Shown here piece by piece: positions 23,744 through 36,147 of a stretch of 64,000 nt of DNA. Below the pieces are notes generated by a model. The model worked only from the letters and a program-made list of their open reading frames with translations, did no database searches and was not told the DNA's origin. This DNA is from Capniomyces stellatus (Eukaryota > Kickxellomycota > Harpellomycetes > Harpellales > Legeriomycetaceae): NCBI GenBank assembly GCA_001661515.1, contig LUVW01000033.1:124001-188000 (forward strand). The letters are read 5' to 3'. The translations under genes were made by a program, and so were the position numbers. The first letter of the stretch is position 1. The number at the start of each line of letters is the position of its first letter.

Positions 23744-23797
23744 TTAATATTTTGTTGTATTGATTCTTTTTACAATAAACCACGCAAATAAATAATA
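23744..23797 (+). mobile_element. LINE 3'-end fragment (solo tail)
   Basis: The stretch reading ttttgttgtattgatt, then caataaaccac, then AAATAAATAA repeats matches the 3' end of the LINE remnant ending near 29505, with a few substitutions. It looks like a severely 5'-truncated insertion. A clear target-site duplication was not found. Confidence 0.6.
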
Positions 23798-25607
23798 AAT
23801 GAGTAAAAAAAGCGTTGGTGCAGCGTGATACTATTAAGTTTGAACAAAATAGCAATACGCTTTGAAAGACTAACAAATTCGATAGAATTAATTCAGAGCT
23901 AATTAAAACAACAGTAGACAGATACTGGAATGAAAAAGATGGCACTTGACAAGGATTTTTTTTATTATCGAGTTGGAACATGGCAAGTATTTGGTTGTGT
24001 TCCGCCTTGTATAATCAATCTGAATATGGTACTTTGAACATTTGGCAGAGGATATACCAATCCAAGACAAATATTGTAATAAAATATTGGCAGTTGAAGC
24101 AATTCTTGTATTCTTGATATATTTTGTTTTAATTGCAAGGCTTGGCTTACTTGAATTATCAGTATGAATGCTTGTATACTGTAAACTTTTATATTTGGTG
24201 GACACCCAATAAAAAGACAAAGAATTACATTTTTTACTGAAGGCAAGTGGAATTGTCAATCAAACTGATTCAAAACCAGACAATCACAGCCTGAAATGAA
24301 ATGGTGACTGTGTCAAGCCAACAAACAAGCACACGATAGTAGGCCTGTTTACAACTGATACAACAACGGATGCGAGATTCTTTTTAAAAACCGTAGTTCC
24401 AAATAGTTCGATGGCAAACAAGGCTTAAAAGAAAAAAAAAATTTAAAGTGAGAAAGTATGCCAAAGCATAAAGAAGAAAAAAAAAGAAAAAAAAGAAAGA
24501 AAAAAAAGAAAGAAAAAATGGTTAGCCAAAGAAATGATGCGTAGTGTTGGCGAATTTACACACAAAGGAAGTTATAATACCTGGTTTAAAGATAGTAATG
24601 GCGTTATCGAGATTATAGCGACATTCAAGTCAAACACAGGTTGCTCGTTTTGAGCATAGTAATACAAGTGTAGAAGAGGGAGAAAATGGGAATGAGAATG
24701 AAAATTAGGGTGAGAATGAGGAAAAATAAGAGTAAGGATAGATGATTGTGAGCAAAATAGTATACTCATAAAATTCCAACAAAAAGTAACAAGTTGGAGA
24801 ACCAAAAGAAATATATTTTGTTAAAATCCAGAATAGGTGGTGAGAACTGAACATTTAACAAATATACTGAGTAATGTGTTAGTGCGGTGGAGTGGGTTTC
24901 GGAGTGGTTAGTACTATTGTAAATAAGAATACTGCTACTTATGAGCGTTTTTAAACTGGCGTTGTTGTTATAGGCGGCACGGATATACTAGACTTGGTTG
25001 CTTTTGCACTAAAAAACCCCCAATTCATTGTCAAACTTGGGTGATTTTTTATTTTTTTTTAGTAGCTGAAATTTGATTCAAAACCTGCCAGTGGAACCGC
25101 GGAAATGAGTATTTCTCTTTTATTCAGAGGAAAACTATCATTTGTCAAGAGTGGTTGAGATTTACGCAGTAAAAACCCAAAGTTGATTCCTTAAAGGTGT
25201 ATGATATGCAAAAATGCATGTTTGGCAAAGGTTGAGTATGGTTAGTAAAAAGTCTATGATATGCCAAAAAAGTGTTTTCAAAAACTAGAGTGCAAAAGTC
25301 AGAATCGAATATCAAGACTAGTGCCAAGATAAAGCGACAAAAGTAATGATAATGAAATGCCACCCCACCAATTTGACAGCCAAAATGGTGTTGGTTCAGT
25401 TTAATTAAAATAGGGACACATCCTTAAGAGCAACTGAACGCTTAAATCCAAGCGATTATTCTAGATGAATCAATGGGGTAATTGGAGATGAGTAAAAAGA
25501 GAAAGTCGCAAATATTAATTGAAAAGATAGGCCCTGGGAGTTTGCAAATAGCATTAAATGTTATTATCATATTGATTGACAAATATTGGCAAAACAGCAC
25601 TTGCAAA

Positions 25608-25639
25608 TTATGTTGCCAATAAACCACATAAATAAATAA
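25608..25639 (+). mobile_element. 32-bp LINE tail insertion with target-site duplication
   Basis: The 32 bp contain gttgccaataaaccacata and an aataaataa tail, matching the 3' end of the LINE at 28511-29505. The insertion lies between two perfect copies of CACTTGCAAA (25598-25607 and 25640-25649). Direct repeats plus a 3'-anchored fragment are the hallmark of target-primed reverse transcription that aborted almost at once. Confidence 0.8.
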
Positions 25640-26742
25640 CACTTGCAAAATAAGCAGCTCCAATATTAACAACCAACAGCCAACAGCCAACAGATTTCAA
25701 TATTACTATTGAAATTATTGGATGATAAAAGTTGATGGGACAATAGCGCAAAAAGCAGGGTGGATGTGATTTTAGGCTTTGATGTAGGGGGGTGAGTAAT
25801 GAAGTAGAGGATAGGACAGAATAGTATGAAAAATATTTTAGCAGTGAGGTAAAAATAAAATGATTTGATAAGACGGAAATGTAAATCAAAAAAAAAATAC
25901 AAGAAAAAATGCAACGTATCTCAATGATAAAAAAAAATGCAACGGAAAAAAAAAAAAAAAAAAAAAAAAAAAAAANTGCAACGGAAAAAAAAAAAAAAAG
26001 AAAACAAATGTATTGGAAAATACAAAATTAGACAATCAACGGATAAATCAAGATAATTACATTGTCAAAATTGTAAAAAAGAAAAGCAAAAAAAGTAAAA
26101 AAAAGCTAAATCAAGCTGAAAAAAATAACGAGTAAATCGAAAATGCGTTAAAAGCATTAATAATAATACTATGTAAAATAAAAAATAAACTAAAAGTAGC
26201 CAATTAAAAGTATACATATAGCATAAAAATGAAAGGTAAGGATATTAATGTAAACAAAATGAAGTAAAACGCAAAAAAGAGCAGGTAGGAATGGCAAATG
26301 AGTTAATGTAGATTAGTAAAATAATTTGAAGGCAGCAAATTAAATAATAAAGAATGGCAAGTGGAGGAATTGGAATGAGTTTGCGTAGTCGAATAAAAAT
26401 CAAGGACGAATCAGTAGTAAGAAGTTGTAAAAAAAATTTTATAATATTTTTTGCAAAATTTGTAATGTTAGTATGCTTTTTTTTTTAGTGAGGTATTGTT
26501 AGTGTGTTTTTATGAAAAAAAAAACGATTATTAACATTTCGACTTAAAAAGAGTGAATTAAAGGTAGTGAATTAAGGGAAGAAAAAAAATAGGATAATGA
26601 AATGATAAATCACAAAGCAAAAATTTTAACAATGGGAAGGGTTAATCAATTTAGAATTAATACTATTAAAAAAAAAACTTGAGAAGGGGTTTAATAGAAG
26701 AAAAAAAATTGAAAAAAATTAAATCAAGAAAGCCAAAGAAGA

Positions 26743-26750
26743 TATAAATA
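26743..26750 (+). promoter_or_regulatory. Candidate TATA box of TEF1
   Basis: TATAAATA lies 71-78 bp upstream of the proposed 5'-UTR intron donor, a plausible position for a core promoter of this highly expressed gene. In such AT-rich DNA a chance match is possible. Confidence 0.4.
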
Positions 26751-26820
26751 AGGAAATTATCCAAAAAATACGAAATTAGTGCTTTTTAAACTTATCTCCT
26801 ACAATAAGATAAATTTTTTA

Positions 26821-26981
26821 GTAAGTATATTAATAGTAATAGTAAAGAAAGTTTATAATGTTGAATGTTATAGTGATATGCAATGCAATGTAGTGCAATG
26901 TGCTGCAGAGTGGGTTGTAGTCAGTGTATGATAGGAGTATGAAACTAATCAATGTGTTTTTGATTTACTTTGTAATTATAG
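26821..26981 (+). other. 5'-UTR intron of TEF1
   Basis: A strong donor GTAAGTATAT at 26821 and an acceptor TTATAG ending at 26981, three bases before the start codon, define a 161-nt leader intron. Leader introns directly before the EF-1alpha start codon are common in fungi. Confidence 0.7.
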
Positions 26982-26984
26982 AAA

Positions 26985-28349
26985 ATGGGTAAAGAGAAGA
27001 ATCATCTTAACGTTGTAGTAATTGGTCACGTAGATTCAGGTAAATCTACTACCACCGGACATTTGATCTACAAATGTGGTGGTATTGACAAGCGTACCAT
27101 TGAGAAGTTCGAGAAGGAAGCCAATGAGATGGGTAAAGGATCATTCAAATACGCCTGGGTATTGGACAAGCTTAAGGCTGAACGTGAGAGAGGAATTACC
27201 ATTGATATCGCTTTGTGGAAATTCGAGACCCCAAAATACTTTGTCACAGTTATTGATGCCCCAGGACATCGTGATTTCATCAAGAACATGATTACAGGAA
27301 CATCCCAAGCTGATTGCGCTATTCTTATCATTGCCGGAGGTGTTGGTGAGTTCGAAGCTGGTATCTCCAAGGATGGACAAACCCGTGAACACGCACTTCT
27401 TGCCTTCACTCTTGGTGTAAGACAACTCATTGTTGCCGTCAACAAGATGGACACCAATCAATACAGCGAAGCCCGTTTTACTGAAATCACCAAGGAAGTC
27501 TGCAACTTCATCAAGAAGGTTGGATTCAATCCAAAGGCAGTTCCAATGGTCCCAATCACAGGTTTCCACGGAGACAACATGATTGAACCAACACCAAACA
27601 TGCCATGGTACAAGGGATGGGTTAAGGAGACCAAGGCCGGAGTCTCAAAGGGTATGACTCTTCTTGACGCCATTGATGCCGTTGAGCCACCAGTTCGTCC
27701 ATCAGACAAGCCACTCCGTCTCCCACTCCAGGATGTATACAAGATCGGAGGTATTGGAACAGTTCCAGTCGGCCGTATCGAAACCGGTATCATCAAGTCC
27801 GGTATGGTTGTCAACTTTGCACCATCCAACGTATCCACTGAAGTCAAGTCCGTAGAAATGCATCACGAACTTCTCACACAAGGAAACCCAGGAGACAATG
27901 TTGGTTTCAACGTCAAGAACGTCTCAGTCAAGGATATCCGTCGTGGTAACGTTTGCGGAGACTCCAAGGTCGATCCACCAAAGGAAGCCGGAAGCTTTGT
28001 TGCTCAAGTTATTGTTCTTAACCATCCAGGACAAGTCTCAAATGGTTACACTCCAGTTCTTGATTGCCACACTGCTCACATTTCCTGCAGATTCGCCGAA
28101 ATCATCGAAAAGATGGATCGTCGTTCAGGAAAGACTCTTGAAGCTGCACCAAAATTCATCAAGTCCGGAGATGCCGCTATGGTCAAGTTGATCCCAACCA
28201 AGCCAATGTGTGTTGAATCCTTCCAAGAATACCCACCACTCGGTCGTTTTGCTGTCCGTGATATGAGACAAACCGTTGCCGTCGGTGTCATCAAGTCCGT
28301 CGAGAAGGTTGACAAGTCCGTAAAGGCCGTCAAGGGAGGAAAGAAATAA
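26985..28349 (+). CDS. TEF1: Translation elongation factor 1-alpha
   Basis: Uninterrupted 454-residue reading frame. The GTPase delivers aminoacyl-tRNA to the ribosomal A site. All G motifs are present: GHVDSGKST (P-loop), the RERGITID effector region, DAPGHRDF and NKMD. The GWVKETKAG segment at about residues 210-220 belongs to the ~12-residue insert typical of animal and fungal EF-1alpha. Domains 2 and 3 follow with [19 protein letters not shown] and [18 protein letters not shown], and the C-terminus ends in a Lys-rich tail. Codon use is strongly C-ending compared with neighbours, as expected for a highly expressed gene. Confidence 0.98.
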   Translation: MGKEKNHLNVVVIGHVDSGKSTTTGHLIYKCGGIDKRTIEKFEKEANEMGKGSFKYAWVLDKLKAERERGITIDIALWKFETPKYFVTVIDAPGHRDFIKNMITGTSQADCAILIIAGGVGEFEAGISKDGQTREHALLAFTLGVRQLIVAVNKMDTNQYSEARFTEITKEVCNFIKKVGFNPKAVPMVPITGFHGDNMIEPTPNMPWYKGWVKETKAGVSKGMTLLDAIDAVEPPVRPSDKPLRLPLQDVYKIGGIGTVPVGRIETGIIKSGMVVNFAPSNVSTEVKSVEMHHELLTQGNPGDNVGFNVKNVSVKDIRRGNVCGDSKVDPPKEAGSFVAQVIVLNHPGQVSNGYTPVLDCHTAHISCRFAEIIEKMDRRSGKTLEAAPKFIKSGDAAMVKLIPTKPMCVESFQEYPPLGRFAVRDMRQTVAVGVIKSVEKVDKSVKAVKGGKK

Positions 28350-28510
28350 GCAACTAGTTGAAAATTTTCCTTTTTTTACTTGGTCTTATTGTTAATTCAA
28401 CATAGTTTAAAAATAAAAAAATAAAAAAATATTGGTTCATGGTTTAACTTTATTATTAAAGATAGTTTATGATTGGTGCTTTCACTTTATTTTTATCAAT
28501 TTTTGAAGGC

Positions 28511-29505
28511 GCTGGCCAATCAGAAGCGAGTGTTAATTTTTAAATCAATGCAACAAGAATGAAGCCTGAGAATTGTAGACCTTAATGCAAGAACAGCAAT
28601 AGCAAGAGAACGAGCATTCCTGAATGGGCAGATCTCAGAACATGGATCAAGGACCTGATAAAAAAGCCGATGCTACATAAGAAAGACACTTGGACCAGTG
28701 GTTATATACGCTGGACAAGACGCTATAACAAAGATGACACCCGTAAAGGTGCAACTAAACGTACACTCCAGGCGAGACAAGCCAGGAATGAAAAAACTGT
28801 AATATCAAGGTGGATCAAAAAAGTACATGCCGGCCAGTGGAGCAACTGGACGGGGCTACAACTGATCTACCCTGATTACAAAAAGGGACTAGATATCCTA
28901 GCAAGAATCAGAATAGGGCAGTATTGGACCGCAGAAAGATACGCCCATACTGGAGTTATTAGCCATGATTATAAAAAAAAATTCCCACACTGCGGACAGG
29001 AGACGCCAGAAACAATTGAGCATCTCCTACTAGATTGCAGCAGATGGGCAGCAATACGTGCAGATAAAATGGAGCCCTATATTAGCCAATATAAAAATAA
29101 GCTAAAAGGGCCAAAAAGAAAACCTAATTCGCCTACTATAATCTCACAGAGATTGGTGGGCAAGCTCCTGGGAGAGGAGTTAAAACAACCAACCGCCAAG
29201 ATTCTCAAGAATCCTGACACCCTTGGCGCCAAGACGATGCTGGCAACAGCGTCGTTTTTGGAGGCCATCCAAAAACCCCGTTACTTGATCCTGTCTAGGC
29301 TTAAAGTAGCACCAATCTCCCTGAACCAATGCCCATCGGGTACGGACGATCTAATTGATCGAAGGGGTGTTGGCTAATAGAGTCATTTAAGATGCCAAAA
29401 TAGCACAGTGTTTTATAGTATTTTTATGGTATTGTTTAATATTGTATGTTTTGTTGTGTTGATTTTGTTACCAATAAACCACATAAATAAATAAATAAAA
29501 AATTG
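28511..29505 (+). mobile_element. 5'-truncated non-LTR retrotransposon (LINE) 3' end
   Basis: A reading frame open from about 28586 to 29377 (ATG at 28670) encodes the C-terminal part of a LINE polyprotein. It includes HCGQETPETIEHLLLDC, the zinc-binding knuckle that follows the reverse transcriptase domain. A ~120-bp 3' UTR ends in ccaataaaccacataaat and an (AAAT)n tail. The RT and endonuclease parts are missing, so this is a dead 5'-truncated copy. The left boundary is approximate; base composition rises in GC at about 28510. The same tail occurs at 23744 and 25608. Confidence 0.8.
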
Positions 29506-30995
29506 TATTTTAATAAAGAACAATGCATAATCCTGATAATCCAAAAACAGTCAAAGAAAAACAGAAATGTATTTATAATAAAAAAGAGTCAAAATCCAAA
29601 TGTAAATGGTTTGTTTTTGAGTCCGGAAAAGAACCTAGTAAAGACAATATTATATTTCGATCAACATACTCTTAAATCCAAAGTTTAATTAACTCTAATT
29701 GAATAGACACTGTTTTGCTATATTAATTTTCATAATTCTCCACATTTGTTAATGTTCATATTAACAAACTCCAATAAAGTAAATTTAATTAATATAAATA
29801 TATGAAAATAAATATATGAAAGGAAAAACATGTGCTTTACAATACCAGAGTGCGGTTCCAGGATACTTGTGATATGATATGCAAAAACTTCAACAAGGCT
29901 GGAAAAGGTCTCACTACATTATTGTCGGCCCAGATTGAAAATGATTCTGGTTATATGTAAATATTTGTGGTGTTCTTAATAATGCAGTAGAATAACTCCA
30001 TTTTTTTACGCTATGGTTTCACTACACGTTTTTACTAGCTAACCGTTTGTGCTGTGGTTCTTGAAGTACCTGTATTATATTTACTTGTCGTTTGTTATCC
30101 AGGTACCTGGTAAGTCGTAGGTAACAACTCATTTGTAAAGTGTATTCATTATTCAAAGCTACGGACAAAATGATGGTAAATTTAGAGTTGTGCTGGAGGA
30201 TAAGAAAGTCATCAAAAGGCCATAGAACATAGTTTATTAGTGACGACTTTGATTAAAGACAAGGCCTTGATTGTTGTCGCCTTTTGCGCTTTCAAGAACC
30301 ATTCTACCGCAATGAATTTTGTTGATCGGATGTCCTATTCTTGGATTATTAGTAAAAAAAAACATGAAATTCCTAGGTACAAGTTGGTATTTGTAATGGT
30401 TTATCTTTTATTTATGACTTAAATGTAAGTTAAGTGTAGACTTAGTGTAGTCTTAATGATTTTATCCAATTCAGCGGAATATACGGATTTTATTTTATGA
30501 AAAATATTTACTAGCAAAGCCGGAAAGTAGCTAAAACAATATTGGTATATTTTATTATTGTTTTACTTTTGTGATTTATTAGCAATAGAATCAACAAAAC
30601 TACAACATTAATATACATCTACATAAAGCTGGAATAGCCTTAAAAGTTGTTACTGCTTAATATTGTTCGGCAATTATAGCGACAGAATATTGATTGATAC
30701 TTAAAATAGAAATAATGCCAGTTTAAGTTTATGAATGAAAGGGAATAAGTTCGTTAAAATATATTTAAGCTGTAAGAACGTTGGCAATGGCTTTTTTTAT
30801 AATAAATTAACCAACATCGTTTTTTAGTCGCAAAGCATCCCCCCCTTAGCTCACTAACAATCCGCAACTAATCATCACTATTAGACTATAACGACAAACC
30901 TATTTAATTTAAACATATTTTTTCAAACACAGCCGAAAGCTAGACACATACATACATAATTCGCTAATAAACTACAAAACATACACACATTTAAA
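29506..30995. other. Gene-free AT-rich region
   Basis: About 1.5 kb of AT-rich DNA before the CAP gene. A 60-codon frame at 30240-30422 shows no recognised motif. The stretch next to 30996 is A/C-rich, as fungal leaders often are. Confidence 0.5.
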
Positions 30996-31877
30996 ATGAA
31001 GTTTGCATCACTTTCATTGATTTCAGCTATGCTATTGGCATCAAGCATTAAGGCAGAGCCAACATTTGAGTATGTTAACGACATGACCATTACCGTAAAA
31101 CAAAGTCCTACAACAGGCACAGCTGTCGCCACAAAAGTAACACAAACACTTGTTGGTAACGGAGACGCATTATATTCTTTTCACGGATCGCGCAAAAACT
31201 TAACCAGAAAAAATGCGCACAATGTACTTACAGTAACAGCAACAACTAAATCATTGTCAACACTTAACCCAGCAGAACTTAGAAGGACCAAAATGAAGGC
31301 TAGCGAGGACTATAAAAATCCACAAAGTGCTCAACAGAAACCCTAGGAAGAGTCTGTCAAGCAACAAGTTCAGCCCCAAATTGTCAAAATCCAGCAAGTT
31401 CTGACCCAACAAGAATAGCCACAACTGAGGCAGCAGTAGAAGCCAAAGCAGCAACAGAAACAAAGCAAGAGCGAAGACGAACAGGATTTGGTTGTTTCTA
31501 ACACTGTTCAAAGCGACGACTTGATGTTGAATTTAGTTAACAATAAGAGAGCTGAGCTTGAACTCGGACCCTTGGTAATATACGCTGAAATGATGAGAGC
31601 AGCTGTGTACTAGTCTACTTACCAGAACACGATTAAGCAAATCACACATGAAAATAATAACCATTCAGACATGTTGGATAAACTTAGCGCAACCAACACC
31701 AAGTATAAAAGGTATGGTGAGAATGTTGGTGCAGGTTCTGACAGGATTGGAATTCACGAAATCTTTCAAGCATGGTTGGACTCACCTGGGCATTATGAAT
31801 CAATTGTCAACCCAGAATTCACAATGTTTGGATGGGCTAATGTTAATGGGTACTGGACACAGACTTTTGGTAACTGA
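30996..31877 (+). pseudogene. Secreted CAP/PR-1 (SCP) domain gene with four in-frame TAGs
   Basis: One frame of 293 codons runs from ATG at 30996 to TGA at 31875-31877, interrupted by TAG at 31344, 31416, 31437 and 31611. The start encodes a classic signal peptide (MKFASLSLISAMLLASS). A Thr/Gln-rich stalk follows, then a CAP domain: LVNNKRAELELGPL, RYGENVGAG, AWLDSPGHYESIVNPEF, MFGWANVNGYWTQTFGN at the end. CAP proteins are secreted and bind sterols or lipids in several fungi. No indel breaks the frame, and every interruption is TAG in or near Gln-rich sequence, consistent with CAG-to-TAG changes. TAG is used as a normal stop in other genes here, so decay is the simplest reading, with stop readthrough as an alternative. 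Confidence 0.75.
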
Positions 31878-32759
31878 TACTAGATTGTTAGCGTCAAACT
31901 TGATGGCACTAGCAGGTACTCGCTAAGGTGCTGGCTATTGATAACTTTTTCCAGCAATTGACAGGCTCAATTTTCAGGACTAGTTATCCTTTTAAAACTA
32001 TTGTAATACAAAAAAAATTTCAAACTGTAATTTTTATTTAAAAAGAAAATAATAAGTTGTATGCCGAGTTGAAGAGATGATAATATTGATGAAAGTCCAG
32101 AGCAACCAGACTCAAAGTGGTCAATGTTAGCATCTCAGAAGTTGATCTTTCTCATTGAGGGCATGATTGATGATCCTTCCCAACCTCACCAATAATAGCC
32201 ATTTAGTTACATAATATGGTTCTGAACTTAAATATCTTTTTCTTAAAGTAAAAAAGTAAAAAAGATTAAATAAAATATAATATAAAAGATGACTGTCCCA
32301 TAATCCAAAGGTGGGATAGCTCTAAAGCAGACACTAATTTAATATTGTAACATTCATCACTTTTCACGATTATTAACGTTCATTTTAATAAAATATAATA
32401 AATCTCAGTAAAAAAAATAAAAAAATAAAACCTTTAATTTTTTGTATACTGTTATTATGCGCTGAATCTTACTCACTACCTATTACTTTATTAAACAGTT
32501 GTTTTTTTTTGTTGGTGGTATTTACTCTTGCTAAAGCCTTTATTTGCTTTGATAGTTTCAACTCTTATGGCATTAGTTGTGACAATCTTAATTTCAACTT
32601 TTTCCTAGTTTTTTTTTATTAAATAAAAACAAGTGTAACTAAATTATTTCTCTTCTATTTTATCTGTGCTATTTATTTAAATATTTTACAAACTTGTTGG
32701 CCTTGTTCTCAATAATAGCTCGATTAAACACATAGACGATAAATACACCTCTGGCGATA
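31878..32759. other. Intergenic DNA with a small coding-like scrap
   Basis: AT-rich apart from about 32073-32195, where a frame of about 40 codons reads DSKWSMLASQKLIFLIEG with balanced composition before two stops. It may be a remnant of a decayed gene; I do not recognise it. Confidence 0.4.
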
Positions 32760-34646
32760 ATGGAAGGTTTAAATATCGATGATTCAAAAGCAAAGAGCAA
32801 AAAGTCACGCTGGGATTCAGAAGAGGACTCGGATGGGGAGTTTAGGAGAGATAGACGGAAAGACAGAAATAGGAGCAAAAGAGCAAGAGATAGTAGTCCA
32901 ACAGGCAAAACCCACCAAAAATATACAAAAACAGCAGGAATTGAAGCACAAGCCAAGATAGAGGATGCGGAAATAAGAGATTCAAAAGGGCAAGGGGTTT
33001 ATAGAGAAATAGGTAAACCAAGTAACTCTTCGTTTGTCAACAGCGATATTCCTAGGATAGTGTCGTGTAGATCGGTGGAGAAGTGCTACGAAAAGCTGAA
33101 TCGGATTGAGGAGGGGACGTATGGGGTTGTGTTTAGAGCAAAGGATAAGTTTACAAACGAGATTGTTGCTTTGAAGCAGCTGAAATTAGAACAAGAAAAG
33201 CACGGATTTCCGATTACCAGTTTACGTGAGATTTACACTTTGCTGCTCTCCAAGCACCCGAACATTGTAAATGTACGAGAAATAGTTGCAGGTAGAAAGC
33301 TCAACAGGTAAAATGGATAACAGTATAATTTTATTTATCCAAGAGAGAATGAAGAGGAGAAAGAGAAAGAGAAGGTTGATCTAGTAAGAATACCAGAGTT
33401 TAGGGTGTATTAATAGTAGTGGGGTACGAAACTGTGTTTGTTTAATATAGTATATATATAGTGATGGACTATATAGAGCACGACTTGAAGTCGCTAATGT
33501 CCGATATGCCGTCGCCGTTTTTACAGTCAGAGGTCAAGACGTTGATGCTTCAACTGCTGTCGTCAGTTTCGTTTCTGCACAGCAACTGGATTGTGCATAG
33601 AGATCTGAAAACATCAAATTTGCTTGTCAACAACATTGGCGAAATCAAAGTAGCAGACTTTGGATTGGCAAGAAAGTACAGCAGTCCGCTAGGGCCTATG
33701 ACACAGATGGTTGTAACGCTTTGGTACAGGGCACCAGAGTTACTATTTGGAGTTAAAGAGTACTCTACAAAAGTGGACATGTGGTCAGTTGGATGTATTT
33801 TTGCCGAGTTGTTGTACAAAGATCCGCTTTTTCCTGGAAGAGGCGAAATAGACCAGATTGGAAAGGTAGTTGTATATTATATATTATATATGCATTTCTA
33901 AATTTATTTATATTTGGTAGTTATATTTATATTATATTATATTATATTATATAGTATTTATAAATATATACATGTGTTATATATGTATTTTGTACCTTTA
34001 ATTAACCAAGTTTTTTTTGCTTGTTTTAGATTTTCAGTTTGCTTGGTACTCCTGACGAGAACTCTTGGCCTGGATTTGCCGAGTTACCCAACGCAAAAAT
34101 GTTCAGATTTGCCAACCAACCAAGGAGTAAACTTCGTGAAAAGTTTACCAATCTCACTCAAAACGGCATTGATCTGTTAAGCCGACTGTTGGCATATGAC
34201 CCCGAGTCCAGAATCAGTGCCCAAGAAGCACTGACGCATCCATACTTTACGTAAGTATCATACATTGAGTATCAAACTGTGCATGTCAATTTTAATCTCA
34301 TTTTTAATTTCAGTTTTGGCTATTTTATTATTTGGTTTTAATACTTGGTTTTCCAGTCTACTCCAACTTTTGTTGTAATTGTGTCAATAGTGAGTCCCCG
34401 TATCCCAAAGATCCAAGGCTATTTCCAACATGGCCATCAAAAAGCTCAGGCGAAAAGCGGAAGTCCTATGTCAGTCCTAGTGCACCAAAGCCTGGTCACA
34501 GCGAGTTCTTGGATGACAGTCTCAGTTTGGCTGGCTCAGGCAGGAACAAGACTAATGACGATGGTGACAACGATGGTGGGTCAACCACTCTCTTTGACCT
34601 ATCTAGCAAGAAGAGCGATGCTGCCATGTTTAGGCTCAAGCTATAG
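32760..34646 (+). CDS. CDK11: Cyclin-dependent kinase 11 (PITSLRE kinase)
   Basis: Four exons: 32760-33307, 33451-33865, 34030-34250 and 34391-34646, giving 479 residues. CDK11-type kinases act with cyclin L in transcription and splicing control. The first ~95 residues are basic and acidic with RS-like runs. The kinase domain has [14 protein letters not shown], the diagnostic PITSLREI helix (about residue 151), [26 protein letters not shown] (about 230), ADFGLARKY, and a [15 protein letters not shown] activation segment. The C-lobe ends with [11 protein letters not shown], followed by a Ser/Asp-rich tail. The N-terminal extension is much shorter than the long RE-repeat region of animal CDK11. 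All exon phases agree. Confidence 0.93.
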
Positions 34647-36147
34647 ACTTTTTATTTCCTCCCCAATTTTAACTCTAAAGTTAATACACACAATAAACGC
34701 AAAAGTATCTTGGTATAAGCCGACTGTTGTATCATATTTTCATATTAAATTTGGTCAACTATTCCCTTAAATATTAAAAAAAGATGTCAAATTCGCCATA
34801 TTGCCGCTTTGGCTAGGCGTTTATATGTGTTTGGTATGTCTATTGTGTTTTGAAATTGATTTTTAGCATTGTTATTAGCTTGCATCGTTTAGTATCGAGG
34901 TTTAGGCGCTTTGGGTGACACACCCAGATGATCGCATTTACCGAGTTTATGTTTTGTATAACTCAAGACAACGGAACCTCATTAACCTTATTCTTTTTTC
35001 TTTCTTTTTTTTAGTTTCCTTATTCTTTTCAATTTGCTTAGTGAAATAAAAAAAACCTTGCAATTTTTACCGTTTTGGCTTTTATTTGACCAATTACACT
35101 AACAATGCGATTATCAAACACCAATAGCTTTGGTTTGGTATCCATATTTTTCTCCAATATTGGCGAGTCTGTCAAAAGTAATTTAAAGTTTATCAGCGAA
35201 TAAAAGTAGCCTATTGTTTTTTTTACCTTCAAAAAAAAGGACTTGGTTTTTATTTATAAATGCAAAATAGTAGCAAAGTATAAAAAGAAAAAAAATTTAT
35301 AGCTTGGAAACTTTCAAATTGGTGTTATCGTCGCAATTGGCAAAAATCATTCAAGGAAGAAAAAAAAAAAAAAATTAAAATAAGGTGATTAAAAAAAAAT
35401 TGATATTAAAAAAAAAACCAACTAATTTTCGGAAATTCGAGATACAATATTATACTATTACCAAATAAATAGTTCTCCCTTTTCCTAGCTGTAAACCCTA
35501 ATTATTTTAATTTTGGAATAGGACGAATATATAAAGTAAGTTCGAATCCATATATTATAGTAGCAGAACACAAAGATGTATATTTTTATCTGAATGTATG
35601 TATGGCCCAGTGCGCATATACCTAGAATAAGTGGCATACTTGGATCCTCAAGATGAAAAAAGTACTTTGACTAACGCAAAAGTTGCACAAAGTCTTCAAC
35701 AAGTTCAATCGGCTTTGAACCAAGTAGTGTGTATATCGCGGCTTTATTCTTGTAAAGCTGTTTACTTTCGACATCAGTGTTTACTCGGAGATTCTTGACC
35801 TTAAATGAATCAAGTAAATGATAAATTCGAATCCATTGATTTCTTCAGACCCTTTTTTCTTCTTTTAAAGGGACCTGGTTAATCTTTGTGGCTTTACTTG
35901 TACTCACGATTCGAATCAAACATAATTCTACTTTGCGTTCTATATTTGGGCCTTGGATTATTAACTTTGAATCAAACTCAAAATCTTCTTGATTTTTTTT
36001 TTCACAAAGCATAATCTGCCTACTTTGCCAATATCTGCAAATGGCCTCATACATACATGCACTAATACATGCTTTTCTAAATTCGATTTATTGCTCATGT
36101 TTTATGTGGCACTATTAACCCATTCCCTACTCTTTCCTTACTTTTAG
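34647..36147. other. Intergenic DNA upstream of RPL32
   Basis: About 1.5 kb, AT-rich with poly-A/poly-T runs (about 35355-35420). CTTTTAG directly abuts the RPL32 start codon, so a leader intron is possible. No gene was seen. Confidence 0.5.

Larger units (their letters stand above)
22672..26742. other. 4 kb intergenic region, divergent GTR1 / TEF1
   Basis: AT-rich, with purine tracts (about 24425-24520), poly-A runs and one n at about 25975 inside poly-A, probably an assembly uncertainty. It contains two solo LINE 3' tails, annotated separately. Open frames here look like AT-rich noise. No gene is supported. Confidence 0.5.
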
